Counted from the stretch's first letter, positions 34,604-42,670 are shown. The stretch is DNA of 64,000 nucleotides from Streptomyces sp. ACA25 (GCF_028200735.1 NZ_JAQKPV010000004.1:248001-312000), one strand, 5' to 3'. The notes: generated by a model not told the origin, from the letters alone. Program-made: numbers and translations.

Positions 34604-35239
34604 CTACGCGGGTGCGGCGGAGGGCCGGCGGCGCAGCATCCGGGCCGCGAGGAAGCCGGTGCCGAGCAGCGCCAGGACGGAGAGTCCGGTGCTGACCCAG
34701 CCGGCACCCAGGAGCTGGCCGCCGAGATAGCCGACGCCCACGCTGTAGCCCGTCCACACCACTGCGGCCAGCGCGGACCACGGCAGGAAGTCCTTGGCCC
34801 GGCGGTGGGTGGCTCCCGCGCCCAGGCTGACGACCGCCCGCCCGGCCGGTGCGAAGCGCGCCAGCACCACGAGCCCGCCGCCGCCGCGGGCGAGCGCGGA
34901 GCCGATCCGCAGCTGGGCGGTGGACAGCCGGCGGGAGCGGGCGATGGCGCTGTCGAAGCGCCGCCCGCCCCGCAGGGCCAGCCGGTAGGCCGCGAGATCC
35001 CCGAGGATGGAGGCGGTGGTGGCGCACAGCACCAGCAGCGCGAGCTCCGGGAGGTGCGCTCCGGCGACCGGGGCGGGGAAACCGGCGGCGTCCGCCGCCG
35101 TACCGGCGGCCAGGGTGGCCGCGGCGACGACCACGACCCCGCTGGGCAGGAGCGGAACGAACACGTCCAGCAGTACGGACAGCACGACCACCAGGTAAAT
35201 CCACGGGGCGTACAGCAGCACCCCCAAGGTCTCCAGCAC
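34604..35239 (-). CDS. DedA family membrane protein
   Basis: 211 residues from GTG 35239 (GGGAG upstream). Hallmarks of DedA/SNARE-associated proteins: an N-terminal re-entrant region (LDVFVPLLPSGVVVVAAATLAAG), the GDLAAYRLALRGGRR segment and the Arg-bearing FAPAGRAVVSLGAGATHRRAKDFLPWSAL. Four to five transmembrane helices. Relatives maintain proton-motive force or flip lipids. The acidic residues at the re-entrant loop seen in E. coli homologues are not evident. Confidence 0.85.
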   Translation of the reverse strand: MLETLGVLLYAPWIYLVVVLSVLLDVFVPLLPSGVVVVAAATLAAGTAADAAGFPAPVAGAHLPELALLVLCATTASILGDLAAYRLALRGGRRFDSAIARSRRLSTAQLRIGSALARGGGGLVVLARFAPAGRAVVSLGAGATHRRAKDFLPWSALAAVVWTGYSVGVGYLGGQLLGAGWVSTGLSVLALLGTGFLAARMLRRRPSAAPA

Positions 35240-35480
35240 GTGCTCCCCGTTTCCCCGGCAGTCGTTCTCCGGCCTCGCGTACGACTGGGCCACTTCGGAA
35301 AAGGTGCGGGCGCACGGCTCAGGCGTTCCGCCGTACAGCCTACGCCCGCGTACCCCGGATGGGGCATGTGGGTGCGCGGGCCGCGCATGTCTTCCGCCCG
35401 GTGGGCAGGGTGGTAGCCGGTCCCGGCCGGAGGGTACGGCCCGGGCCCACGTGTGGCCGACCTGAGGGAAGAAGGACGCG

Positions 35481-36062
35481 ATGTGGACTGCGGCAGTGGG
35501 TACGGCGATGGCGGCGGTGCTCGCCGGGACGGGAGCCGGGGGGACGACCGCGGAGGCGGGGAGCTTCTGGCTCCGGGCCTCGGGCCAGTTCGCCCCGCCC
35601 GCCACCGTCCTCGCCCCGGCAGCGGTGACCTACGACCGGGAGCTGGTGCCCGCCGGGGCCGAGGTGGAGGTCGCGCAGCGGATCACGGACGGGGAAATGG
35701 CCATCGAGCTGTCGGTCCGCGGAGTGCTCCCGGGCCACGCGTTCGGCACCCACGTGCACACCCGCCCCTGTGGCCCGGATCCGGCGGACTCCGGCCCGCA
35801 CTACCAGCACGTGGAGGGGGACGACTCCGCCTCGGCCAATCCGGAGAACGAGGTCTGGCTGGACTTCCGGGCCGACGCCCGCGGCCACGGCACCGCCGTC
35901 TCGCATCATGAGTGGACGTTCCGGGCGGGCGGCGCGGCCTCCGTGGTGCTGCACGAGCGGGAGACCTCGCACGGCGCGGACGGCCACGCACCAGGCGAGG
36001 CGGGCCCCCGGGCGGCGTGCTTCACGGTGCCGTTCGCCGGGGATCCGGCCTTGCCGCGGTGA
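35481..36062 (+). CDS. Secreted Cu/Zn superoxide dismutase-like protein
   Basis: 193 residues with a short signal peptide (AAVGTAMAAVLAGTGAGG) but no lipobox. The SOD-C core shows the Cu ligands (GTHVHTRPCG, His91 and His93), the bridging/Zn His pair (PHYQH, 107 and 110), WLDFRADARGHG (Asp128) and a late His (VVLHE). Cys97 and the Cys of RAACFTV could make the usual disulfide. The dimer-loop and electrostatic-loop lengths look short, and several actinobacterial members of this type are not proven enzymes. Its start is preceded by GGAAGAAGG. Confidence 0.78.
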   Translation: MWTAAVGTAMAAVLAGTGAGGTTAEAGSFWLRASGQFAPPATVLAPAAVTYDRELVPAGAEVEVAQRITDGEMAIELSVRGVLPGHAFGTHVHTRPCGPDPADSGPHYQHVEGDDSASANPENEVWLDFRADARGHGTAVSHHEWTFRAGGAASVVLHERETSHGADGHAPGEAGPRAACFTVPFAGDPALPR

Positions 36063-36189
36063 CCTGCTGACCAAAGCCTCGCTCCCGGGCCGGGCGGCAC
36101 CCGTCCGGTTGCCGCCCGCCCGGCGCGCGCCGTCGCAGGAAACGTCAGCCGCCCTCCGCCCCCGCCGGGCCGTCCCGTAGGATGGCCGC

Positions 36190-36300
36190 CGTCTGAAGGG
36201 GAGTAGCTCTTCGCCGGACCGTCGACATACTGGCCCGCCGCGTGCGGCGGGCCCGGCGCCCGGAGCGGACGGGAACGTCCGCCAGCGAGACCTTCGGCCG
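36190..36300 (+). ncRNA. yybP-ykoY manganese riboswitch
   Basis: The conserved loop GGGGAGTAGC (36198-36207) is followed at the far end by the partner loop GCGAGACC (about 36285-36292), and the P1 helix pairs CTGAAGG (36193-36199) with CCTTCGG (36291-36297). The long GC hairpin in between (GGCCCGCCGCGTGCGGCGGGCC, 36232-36253) is the variable arm. Mn2+-sensing yybP-ykoY RNAs control Mn exporters, and the next gene is a TMEM165/GDT1 transporter of exactly that kind. Confidence 0.82.
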
Positions 36301-36377
36301 CAGTGTCCTGGACGCTGCCGTGCCGGAGTGTGCGCTTCCCCGCGGTTCCTCGGCACGGCCCGACCGAGCGAGGAACC

Positions 36378-36968
36378 TTGATCGACTTCACCGCCGTGGC
36401 CGTGGTTTTCGGCCTGATCGTCATTGCCGAGCTGCCCGACAAGACGACCCTGGCCGGGCTGATGCTCAGCACCCGGTTCCGGCCCTCCTACGTGTTCGCG
36501 GGTGCCGCCACGGCGTTCGTGCTGCACGTGGCGCTGTCCGTGGGCGCCGGCAGTCTGCTGACGCTGCTGCCGGACCGCCTGCTCCGGGTGGTGGTGGCCG
36601 CGCTCTTCCTCACCGGCGCGGCGCTGCTGCTGTTCCGCAAGGAGGACGGGGACGGCGACGGGGACGGGCACCGGCAACCCGCCGGACAGTCCTTCTGGAA
36701 GGTGGCCGGTACCAGCTTCGGGATCATCCTGGTCGCGGAGTTCGGGGACATGTCGCAGATCATGATGGCCAACTTCACCGCCCACTACCAGGACCCGCTG
36801 TCGGTGGCGCTGGGATCGGTGGCGGCACTGTGGACGGTGGCGGCCCTCGGCATCATGGGTGGCCGGGCCCTGCTGCGGGTGGTGCCGCTGCACCTGCTCA
36901 CCAGAGTCGCGGCCGGCGCGATGCTGATGATGGCCTCGCTCAACATCTACCAGGCCCTCACCGGCTGA
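36378..36968 (+). CDS. TMEM165/GDT1 family Mn2+/Ca2+ transporter
   Basis: 196 residues from TTG 36378 directly behind GAGGAAC. Six transmembrane helices in two halves, each with the UPF0016 signature: IAELPDKTT (E18-T23) and VAEFGDMSQ (about residue 120). The loop between halves is acidic and His-containing (EDGDGDGDGHR). Homologues export Mn2+; the riboswitch upstream makes Mn2+ efflux the best guess. The first motif reads E-x-P-D-K-T where the family usually has Gly, a tolerated change. Confidence 0.88.
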   Translation: MIDFTAVAVVFGLIVIAELPDKTTLAGLMLSTRFRPSYVFAGAATAFVLHVALSVGAGSLLTLLPDRLLRVVVAALFLTGAALLLFRKEDGDGDGDGHRQPAGQSFWKVAGTSFGIILVAEFGDMSQIMMANFTAHYQDPLSVALGSVAALWTVAALGIMGGRALLRVVPLHLLTRVAAGAMLMMASLNIYQALTG

Positions 36969-37029
36969 CCGGCCGCGCGGACCGCCGGTGCCCGGTGCGC
37001 ACACGGGCACCGGGGCCGGGCCGGCTCGC

Positions 37030-37332
37030 TCAGGCGAGCAGCCGGACCAGCGCCGCGGCCCCGGCGGCGAGGCCGACGACGGCCAGGAAGGGGGCGCGCA
37101 GCAGGACGGCGACGACGGCCACCCCGACGCCCACCACGCGGGCGTCCAGCGTCAGCTGCTGCCCGGTGGCGAAGGTCTGCGTGACGACCAGCGCCGCCAG
37201 CAGGGCGACCGGCAGCAGCGCCGCGACTTTCCGGACCCGCGGGTCCTGCAGTACCCGGTCGGGCACCGACAGCCCCGCCAGCTTGAGGGCGTAGCAGACC
37301 AGGGCTGCCAGGAGGAGGGCGGACCACAGCAT
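37030..37332 (-). CDS. azlD: AzlD-type branched-chain amino acid exporter subunit
   Basis: 100 residues, three to four transmembrane helices (LWSALLLAALVCYALKLAGL, VAALLPVALLAALVVTQTF, VVGVGVAVVAVLLRAPFLAVV). ATG 37332 shares its A with the TGA of the azlC gene (TGATG), so the two are coupled. AzlC and AzlD together export branched-chain amino acids or analogues. The subunit is short but of normal AzlD length. Confidence 0.85.
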   Translation of the reverse strand: MLWSALLLAALVCYALKLAGLSVPDRVLQDPRVRKVAALLPVALLAALVVTQTFATGQQLTLDARVVGVGVAVVAVLLRAPFLAVVGLAAGAAALVRLLA

Positions 37333-38108
37333 CACCGGTCCTCCTCCGCCGCTGCGCCGTGCGGGTGCCCGCCGGCCTGCCGGCCCGAAGGCCGCCGCTC
37401 TCCGCGCACGCTCCAGGCCGCCAGGCCCGTCACGGCCAGGGCGGCCAGCAGCACCGGCACCCCGGCCGGCGTGACCGGCAGGAGAACCAGTGCGACCCCG
37501 GCTCCCAGCACCGCGGCCCGCCATGCCTCCCCGGAGCGCAGCCGCGGGGCCATCAGCGCGACAAAGGCGGCCGGCGCGACCACGTCGAGCCCGAACACGG
37601 CCGGGTCGGACAGCAGGTGGGCACCGAGCGCGCCGAGCAGGGTGGCGAGGTTCCAGCAGGCGAAGACCGCGAGGCCCGCGGTCCAGAAGCCCAGCCGGGA
37701 CAGCGGACGGGAGGCAGCGTTGAGCGACATGGCGGCGCTCTCGTCGATCACCAGGTGGGCGCCGCCGAGCCGCTTCACCCCCCGGACGCGCAGCAGCGGG
37801 GACAGGTGCAGCCCGTAGAGAGCGTTACGGGTGCCGAGCAGGGCGGCGGTCGCGGCGCCGGCCAGCGGTGCGCCGCCCGCGGCGACGACTCCGACGAAGG
37901 CGAACTGCGAGGCGCCGGTGAACATCAGGAGGGACAGGGCGCAGGTCTGGCTGAGCGAGAGTCCCGCGCTGGTGGCCAGCGCGCCGAAGGACAGCCCGTA
38001 GGTGCCGGTCGCGACACCGATGCCGAGCGCGTCACGCACGACCTTGCTCCGCGCGCCGTCCCGGGCCGCCGTTCCGGGCCCGATGTCTGATATCCGGCGT
38101 TTCCGCAT
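37332..38108 (-). CDS. azlC: AzlC-type branched-chain amino acid exporter subunit
   Basis: 258 residues with about seven transmembrane helices. AzlC signature near the N-terminus: YGLSFGALATSAGLSLSQTCALSLLMFTGASQFAFVGV, then RNALYGLHLSPLL. ATG 38108. The first gene of the azlCD pair; a regulator is not adjacent. Confidence 0.9.
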   Translation of the reverse strand: MRKRRISDIGPGTAARDGARSKVVRDALGIGVATGTYGLSFGALATSAGLSLSQTCALSLLMFTGASQFAFVGVVAAGGAPLAGAATAALLGTRNALYGLHLSPLLRVRGVKRLGGAHLVIDESAAMSLNAASRPLSRLGFWTAGLAVFACWNLATLLGALGAHLLSDPAVFGLDVVAPAAFVALMAPRLRSGEAWRAAVLGAGVALVLLPVTPAGVPVLLAALAVTGLAAWSVRGERRPSGRQAGGHPHGAAAEEDR

Positions 38109-38219
38109 GGCGCACAAGGTATCAAGGGGGCGGCGCGCGTCCGGACGAAGGCCCTGCTCGCAGCGGGTCTTCCTGGTCTCGCCGGTCGTGTGCGGGGCCC
38201 GCGGTACGGGCCGCGCCCG

Positions 38220-38876
38220 TCAGCCGCCGAGGTGCAGCCGGAAACCGCCGTCGGCGAGCGGCTCGACGCCGATGCCCTCCAGGTGCGGGACGGCCACGTC
38301 CGGGTCCAGGGCGGCGGCCCGGGGCCCGACACCGATGACCCGCATGCCCGCGGCCCGTGCGGCCGCGATGCCGGCCCGGGAGTCCTCGAGGGCGAGGCAG
38401 TCGGCGGGGTCGGCGCCCAGCTCGGCCGCGCCCTTGAGGAAGCCTTCCGGGTCGGGCTTGCTCGCACTGACCGACTCCGCGGTGATACGGATGCCGGGCA
38501 TCCGCAGACCGGCGGCGGCCATCCGGGCCGCGGCCAGCGCGCGGTCGGCCGAGGTGACCAGTGCGTGCGGCAGGTTCTCGACGGCCGCCAGGAAGGGTGC
38601 CGCGCCGGGGATGGCGACGACGCCGTCCAGGTCAGCGGTCTCCTGGGCGAGGAGGCGCCGGTTCTCGGCGTGGTTGACCTCCGCCGGCCGGTCCGGCAGC
38701 AGGGCCGCCATGGTGGCGTGGCCCTGCCGTCCGTGCACGACCTTCAGCACCTCGTCGCCGTCCAGCCCGTGCCCGGCCGCCCAGCCCCGCCAGACCCTCT
38801 CCACCACCGCGTCGGAGTTGACCAGGGTGCCGTCCATGTCCAGCAGCAGCGCGCGGGCGGTCAGGTGGACGGGCAT
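38220..38876 (-). CDS. HAD superfamily phosphatase (subfamily IA, sugar-phosphatase-like)
   Basis: 218 residues from ATG 38876. Motif I ALLLDMDGTLVNSD, motif II LVTSAD, motif III Lys in SASKPDPEGFL, motif IV LALEDSRAGIAAARAAGM. The C1 cap lies between motif I and II. It resembles glycerol-3-phosphate or sugar phosphatases of the Gph/GPP2 type. Cytoplasmic; substrate not readable. Confidence 0.88.
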   Translation of the reverse strand: MPVHLTARALLLDMDGTLVNSDAVVERVWRGWAAGHGLDGDEVLKVVHGRQGHATMAALLPDRPAEVNHAENRRLLAQETADLDGVVAIPGAAPFLAAVENLPHALVTSADRALAAARMAAAGLRMPGIRITAESVSASKPDPEGFLKGAAELGADPADCLALEDSRAGIAAARAAGMRVIGVGPRAAALDPDVAVPHLEGIGVEPLADGGFRLHLGG

Positions 38877-39225
38877 GGGGCGGGCTCCAGACGAGGTGGT
38901 GGTAGCAGAGCGGCCCCGCCCGCAACGGTCGGGGAGCGGGCGGAACCACTTTGTTCTTGAAGAGTACAAAATGACGATCGAGGGCGCCAGGCCGGGGCCG
39001 GACGGGCAGCGGCCCGGCTCGCGCACGGCCCGCACCCGGTTCGCTCGCTGGATCGGGCGGAGCTCACGAGGTGCGAAACACGGAGAGACCAGTTCGCGTC
39101 CTCCGCTTCGGCCGGCCGAAGCGGAGGGGATAGGCTGCGGGGCATGAGCGGCGCCTTCGGCCACCCAGTGCCCTCCGCCTGCCCCTTGACAGGGGAAGGC
39201 GGATGAATCGGGAGGGCGAGGACCA
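38877..39225. other. 349-bp gap
   Basis: No gene is supported. It contains a perfect palindrome at 39104-39131 and a TTGACA element (39186-39191) 40 bp upstream of the tRNA-like gene that could be its -35 box. Confidence 0.4.
39104..39131. terminator. 28-bp perfect palindrome, terminator-like
   Basis: The two 14-nt arms (39104-39117 and 39118-39131) are fully complementary with no loop sequence between them. No nearby gene reads into it except possibly antisense or upstream transcription. Confidence 0.5.
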
Positions 39226-39437
39226 GCTCCTGTAGCTCAGTGGACAGAGCGGCTGAAAAACGTTGACGGCGTCATGGCGAGATGGTTGCGGATGCACCGG
39301 GACCGGGCCCTGGTCGGTCAAAAGCCCCAGGGTTGGGGAACCTCAACGAGGGACTGCCTGCAGTCCCGAACCCCCGGCAGGGAAGCGCGTTTTCCACGCT
39401 CGCCTACTCGGCGCGGGTTCGAATCCCGTCAGGAGCA
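39226..39437 (+). ncRNA. tRNA-Arg-like gene with a long insert in the anticodon region
   Basis: The ends form a perfect 7-bp tRNA acceptor (GCTCCTG 39226-39232 with CAGGAGC 39430-39436, discriminator A). A D-arm (TAGCTC...GAGC, 39233-39250) and T-arm (GCGGG-TTCGAAT-CCCGT, 39413-39429) are canonical and tRNA-Arg-like. Between them, where a 17-nt anticodon arm and a variable loop should be, lie about 160 nt. The insert carries hairpins (GGGACTGC-CT-GCAGTCCC at 39351-39368) and its edges pair (TGaAAAACG 39254-39262 with CGTTTTcCA 39388-39396). Nothing recognisable as a group I core. Span 212 nt, ending 25 bp before a terminator. Could be an intron-bearing tRNA, a disrupted gene or a tRNA-like regulator. 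Confidence 0.55.
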
Positions 39438-39461
39438 CTGGTGAGGTGCCGGTATCCGGGA

Positions 39462-39493
39462 GGGCCCTGGACCCAGTCGTGGATCCAGGGCCC
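39462..39493 (+). terminator. Terminator after the tRNA-like gene
   Basis: A 10-bp stem (39462-39471 with 39484-39493) lies 25 bp past the tRNA-like 3' end, which supports transcription of that element as a unit. Confidence 0.7.
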
Positions 39494-39763
39494 CTCTCGT
39501 GAGCGGCGGCGGGTCGGGTGGGGCTGTCGCCGGCGCGGTGGCCGGTCGGCAATGAGGCTCAGGTCGCGCGGGTCTTCGCCGGTGCGACTCCGGACACCGC
39601 GGCCTCCTTGTCCGTCGTCCCGAGGAGGGCGTACTGACGCCGACCCCCCCGGTACGCCCGGACCTGCGAAGCCCCGGCTTGTCGGACAAGAGCAGGGCGC
39701 CCCTCGAACGGGTGCGGCATAATCGAGCCAATGAGCCATCAAGCCTGAGGGGAGGGCGCGGTG
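39494..39763. other. 270-bp gap
   Basis: I see nothing in this stretch beyond the promoter/ribosome site (GGGGAGGGCGCG) of the peptidoglycan-binding gene. Confidence 0.4.
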
Positions 39764-40672
39764 ATGGAGGGGACAGCCTGTGTGGTGTGCGGTCGGCCTG
39801 TCAGGCCCGACGGCGAGCCGGGCTGCGACTGCGTGACGCACTCGCTGTCCAAGCCGGTGTTGCCCTCCGAGCAGGGCCCCGACCCTGCTGACGTGGCGCT
39901 CTTCCCGATCGGCGGCCCCGGCGTCGGGCCGGACCACCCGGAGTTCAACCGCCCCCGTCGCTCTCATCGTCGGCCTCCGAGGCGGGGCCGTGCGGCCCTG
40001 CTCGCGGGTGCGTCGATGGCGGCCGTGGTCGGCAGCACGGCCCTCGCCGCGACGCTGATCGGCAGCGGGACGCGTCCCGACGATGCGCGGCTGGACGAGG
40101 TGAACCGCCCCACCATGGCGCTCCCGGACGGCAGCCGGGCGCTGGAGCCGGCGCCGGTGGATTCCGAGAAGCCCGAGAAGTCCGAAGGCTCCGGCTCCGC
40201 GAGCCCGGACGGTGAGGCGACAAGCCCGCCCAGCGGCCCCCCGCCCGGCAGCACCGAGCCGGCGGACCCCGCGGAGACCGAAACCGACGCGTCCGGCGGG
40301 CCTGCGTCACCCGAGACGCCGAGCCCGCCACCGGAGCGCTCCGGCAACCCACCGCCGCCCCGGACCGCACCGCCGCCCGAGACCCCGGACCCCGACCCGG
40401 ACCCCGGCGGTCCCGATGAGGGCGAGGACGCGGCTCCGCGGGTGCTCAGGGAGGGGGACGAGGGCCCGGACGTGGCGGAGTTGCAGTACCGGCTGCGGCA
40501 GCCCTGGGGCATCTACGACGGTGGCATCACCGGCCATTACGACCGGAAGACCCGGCAGGCTGTCGCCAAGTTCCAGCGCTGGTACGGGGTCCAGGGGGAA
40601 CTGCACGGCGTGTACGGCTTCCTGACCCGCGACCGCCTGGAGGAGCACACCGCCGCCCTGACCGGCCGTTAG
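39764..40672 (+). CDS. Membrane protein with C-terminal peptidoglycan-binding domain
   Basis: 302 residues from ATG 39764 (an adjoining GTG at 39761 is possible). N-terminal zinc-finger-like Cys pairs (CVVCGRP, GCDCVTH), then one transmembrane segment (LLAGASMAAVVGSTALAATLIGS, about 79-101). A long Pro/Ser/Glu-rich linker (PPSGPPPGSTEP, PPPERSGNPPPPRT) leads to a PG_binding_1 domain (LREGDEGPDVAELQYRLRQ ... ITGHYDRKTRQAVAKFQRWYGV). The topology puts the Cys part inside and the wall-binding domain outside. Streptomycete proteins of this type are common and uncharacterised. Confidence 0.85.
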   Translation: MEGTACVVCGRPVRPDGEPGCDCVTHSLSKPVLPSEQGPDPADVALFPIGGPGVGPDHPEFNRPRRSHRRPPRRGRAALLAGASMAAVVGSTALAATLIGSGTRPDDARLDEVNRPTMALPDGSRALEPAPVDSEKPEKSEGSGSASPDGEATSPPSGPPPGSTEPADPAETETDASGGPASPETPSPPPERSGNPPPPRTAPPPETPDPDPDPGGPDEGEDAAPRVLREGDEGPDVAELQYRLRQPWGIYDGGITGHYDRKTRQAVAKFQRWYGVQGELHGVYGFLTRDRLEEHTAALTGR

Positions 40673-40752
40673 CCGCCGGCCCCCGTGGGGCTGCCGCGAA
40701 CTCGGCGGAGCCGTTGTGAGGGTGCGCAGCCCCAGGTCCGCCCTCCGGCGGC

Positions 40753-41337
40753 TCAGCGGTGCTGTTCGATGAGGCAGCGAGCCATCGCCTGGGCCCGGAG
40801 GGCGGCATGGGTGTCGCCCTCCGAAGCGGAGATGATCGAGCCCTTCATCAGGATGTGCCAGGAGCGGGCGAAGGACTCGGTGTCCCGGAGCCCGGCCTCG
40901 TCGGCCAGTTCCTGCACGACGGCCCTGATGTTCGCCAGATACTGGATGCTGGCCCGGCCCAGGGGATGCTCCGCCCGCATCTCCACCAGTACGTTGATGA
41001 ACGCGCAGGCATCGAACTCGTCCCCGCGGAACCAGCCGTCGAACACATCGAAGATCGCGAGAAGTTGCTCCTCCGGGTCTGCTCCCCGTCTTCTCGCCTC
41101 GGCCTCGACGAATCCCCGGGTCCAGTTCTGCTCGCGCAACCGGAGGAACGCGAGGACCAGGTCGTTCTTGGAGGGGAAGTGGCGGTAGAGCGTTGCCTTG
41201 GCCACGTCTGCCTGACGGATCACCTCGTCCACCCCGACATCTCTGACCCCGCGCCGGGAGAAAAGCTCGTACGCGGTGGTAAGTATGCGTTCACGCGGGT
41301 CAAGACGGGTTTCAGGAGAGACGCGCTCACTGGTCAT
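40753..41337 (-). CDS. TetR family transcriptional regulator
   Basis: 194 residues from ATG 41337. N-terminal HTH: RERILTTAYELFSRRGVRDVGVDEVIRQADVAKATLYRHFPSKNDLVLAFL. The ligand domain has Trp/Phe-rich helices (QNWTRGFV, IFDVFDGWF). It is divergent from the STAS-ANTAR pair and the 90-bp gap holds two operator-like palindromes, so autoregulation and control of that pair are likely. Confidence 0.9.
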   Translation of the reverse strand: MTSERVSPETRLDPRERILTTAYELFSRRGVRDVGVDEVIRQADVAKATLYRHFPSKNDLVLAFLRLREQNWTRGFVEAEARRRGADPEEQLLAIFDVFDGWFRGDEFDACAFINVLVEMRAEHPLGRASIQYLANIRAVVQELADEAGLRDTESFARSWHILMKGSIISASEGDTHAALRAQAMARCLIEQHR

Positions 41338-41361
41338 CGTGCGCCCCAGCATAGGGTGGAC

Positions 41362-41416
41362 AGACTGGTCGGTCTCCCCCATGATGAGGAAGATGCACTC
41401 GAAGACAGATCTGTCT
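41362..41416. promoter_or_regulatory. Two TetR-type operator palindromes
   Basis: AGACAGATCTGTCT (41403-41416) is a perfect 14-bp palindrome and AGACTGGTCGGTCT (41362-41375) an imperfect relative, sharing AGAC-N6-GTCT. They lie between the divergent TetR and STAS genes. AGAC/GTCT half-sites are typical of TetR family operators. Confidence 0.65.
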
Positions 41417-41428
41417 GCCTCGGTCTGC

Positions 41429-41749
41429 ATGGACGCACTGCAGGTCCGTACTTCCCTGCGAGGCAGCACCGCGGTGATCGCTGTCCGAGGCGAGATCGAC
41501 TACGGTTCCGCCCCCGTCCTGGACCAGGCGCTGGAGGGACTCCCGACGGGAGCCGACAGCGTGCTGCTGGATATGGCAGGAGTCACGTTCATGGACGTCG
41601 CCGGCCTGCATTTCCTGCAGCGCCTGAACGCGTTCGGCCGCCGCCACAGGGTCCCCGTGGAGACCCTCAACTGGGGCCGGCAGCCGCGCCGAGTGCTGGA
41701 AGCAGCGGCCCGTACCTTCACCCGGGCACCCGAGGCAAGCCTCAAATGA
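41429..41749 (+). CDS. STAS-domain anti-sigma factor antagonist-like protein
   Basis: 106 residues from ATG 41429. An upstream in-frame ATG (41381) would put the operator inside the coding sequence and is less attractive. STAS core: STAVIAVRGEIDYGSAPVLDQALEGL, then SVLLDMAGVTFMDVAGLHFLQRL, where the usual phosphorylatable Ser/Thr (D-S/T-S/T) is replaced by DVAG, so regulation by phosphorylation is doubtful. The ATG lacks a clear ribosome site and could be leaderless. It ends in ATGA overlap with the ANTAR gene. Confidence 0.78.
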   Translation: MDALQVRTSLRGSTAVIAVRGEIDYGSAPVLDQALEGLPTGADSVLLDMAGVTFMDVAGLHFLQRLNAFGRRHRVPVETLNWGRQPRRVLEAAARTFTRAPEASLK

Positions 41750-42258
41750 TCAGACCCAACCCGGCCGCCTCCTCGCGGCCCGTCACTCCCCGGCCCTCCG
41801 CCCCCGGATCCCCGGAGGGCCTGAACGTGTCTCTCTCCGTCGCCGCGGCACAGGCCGCGGAGATGCAGCGCCTCCAGGAGGAGAACCGCCGCCTCCGGAA
41901 GGCCAACGCCAGCCGTCCGGTGATCGACCAGGCCCGCGGTGTGCTCATGGCCACCACGGGATGCACGAGCGACCAGGCCTGGGACATTCTCTGCTGCGCC
42001 GCCTCGCACAATCCCGCCGTCCGCTTGCGGGACATCGCCGACAGCGTGGTTGCCGGTCTGGACGAGTCCCCGCCCGCCGGTCCGGTCCGCGCCGCACTGC
42101 GCCAGGCGCTTCTGCGTCACCGGGTCCGGCGCGAGGCCGGGGTCCTGGGCGAGAAGCGGGTGGCCATGGTCCGGCAGCCGGAGGGCCCCGACACCGGCAC
42201 CTGCTGCGAGGACCTGCCCTGCACTTGCCTGACTCCGGGTGAGGTCTCGACGGTCTAG
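41746..42258 (+). CDS. ANTAR-domain RNA-binding regulator
   Basis: 170 residues, coupled to the STAS gene. Coiled coil (AAAQAAEMQRLQEENRRLRKANASR) followed by the ANTAR three-helix unit VIDQARGVLMATTGCTSDQAWDILCCAASHNPAVRLRDIADSVV. There is no receiver or GAF domain, so signal input may come from the STAS partner. ANTAR proteins dimerise and bind paired hairpins to antiterminate transcription. The C-terminus has a Cys cluster (TGTCCEDLPCTCL) that is unusual and could bind metal or sense redox. Confidence 0.82.
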   Translation: MIRPNPAASSRPVTPRPSAPGSPEGLNVSLSVAAAQAAEMQRLQEENRRLRKANASRPVIDQARGVLMATTGCTSDQAWDILCCAASHNPAVRLRDIADSVVAGLDESPPAGPVRAALRQALLRHRVRREAGVLGEKRVAMVRQPEGPDTGTCCEDLPCTCLTPGEVSTV

Positions 42259-42670
42259 CCCTGGCCGGGCCCGCGCCCCGGGCCCGCCGGCGGACGTGCA
42301 TCGGGCGCTTTTCCACGTCGCGGAGGCCCTTACGCACGGGGAAACGCGCCTGATGCGCCACGAATCGGGGGAAGGGCGGCTACAGGGCTCCGCCTTTGAC
42401 GGCGGACCGGCAGGGACCCCAGCCGGCTGCCGGAATCACCGACGCAGGCCCCTCCGGCGCCTTGCTGTCACGAACAGGCACGAGGCCGGCGATGCCGTCC
42501 GCGACCTCCGGTCCGCACCGGAACTCCGCCCCGCGCGCCTTCGTGCGGATACACGTGGTGCTCTTGCAGCAAGCTGCTGCATGATGCCGGTCAACTGACC
42601 TGATAATCAGGGTAGTTACCCGTCCGTAGCGGTGGTCCGCCCCAGGGGCCGCCCGGACCGGAGGTAACGC
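42259..42670. other. 412-bp gap ahead of the phospholipase gene
   Basis: A short GC hairpin (GGGCCC arms, 42267-42285) near the left end may end the ANTAR transcript. Near the right end CCTGATAATCAGG (42599-42611) is a perfect 13-bp palindrome 60 bp upstream of the phospholipase ATG, and GCAGCAAGCTGC (42566-42577) is another dyad. No gene is supported. Confidence 0.5.

Noticed and set aside
39226..39437. tmRNA or group I intron-containing tRNA
   Set aside because: tmRNA is ruled out by the presence of a D-arm and absence of a tag frame with pseudoknots at this size. A group I intron is not supported because I find no conserved P7/J8-7-type core and the insert is short; kept only as an unexplained insert.
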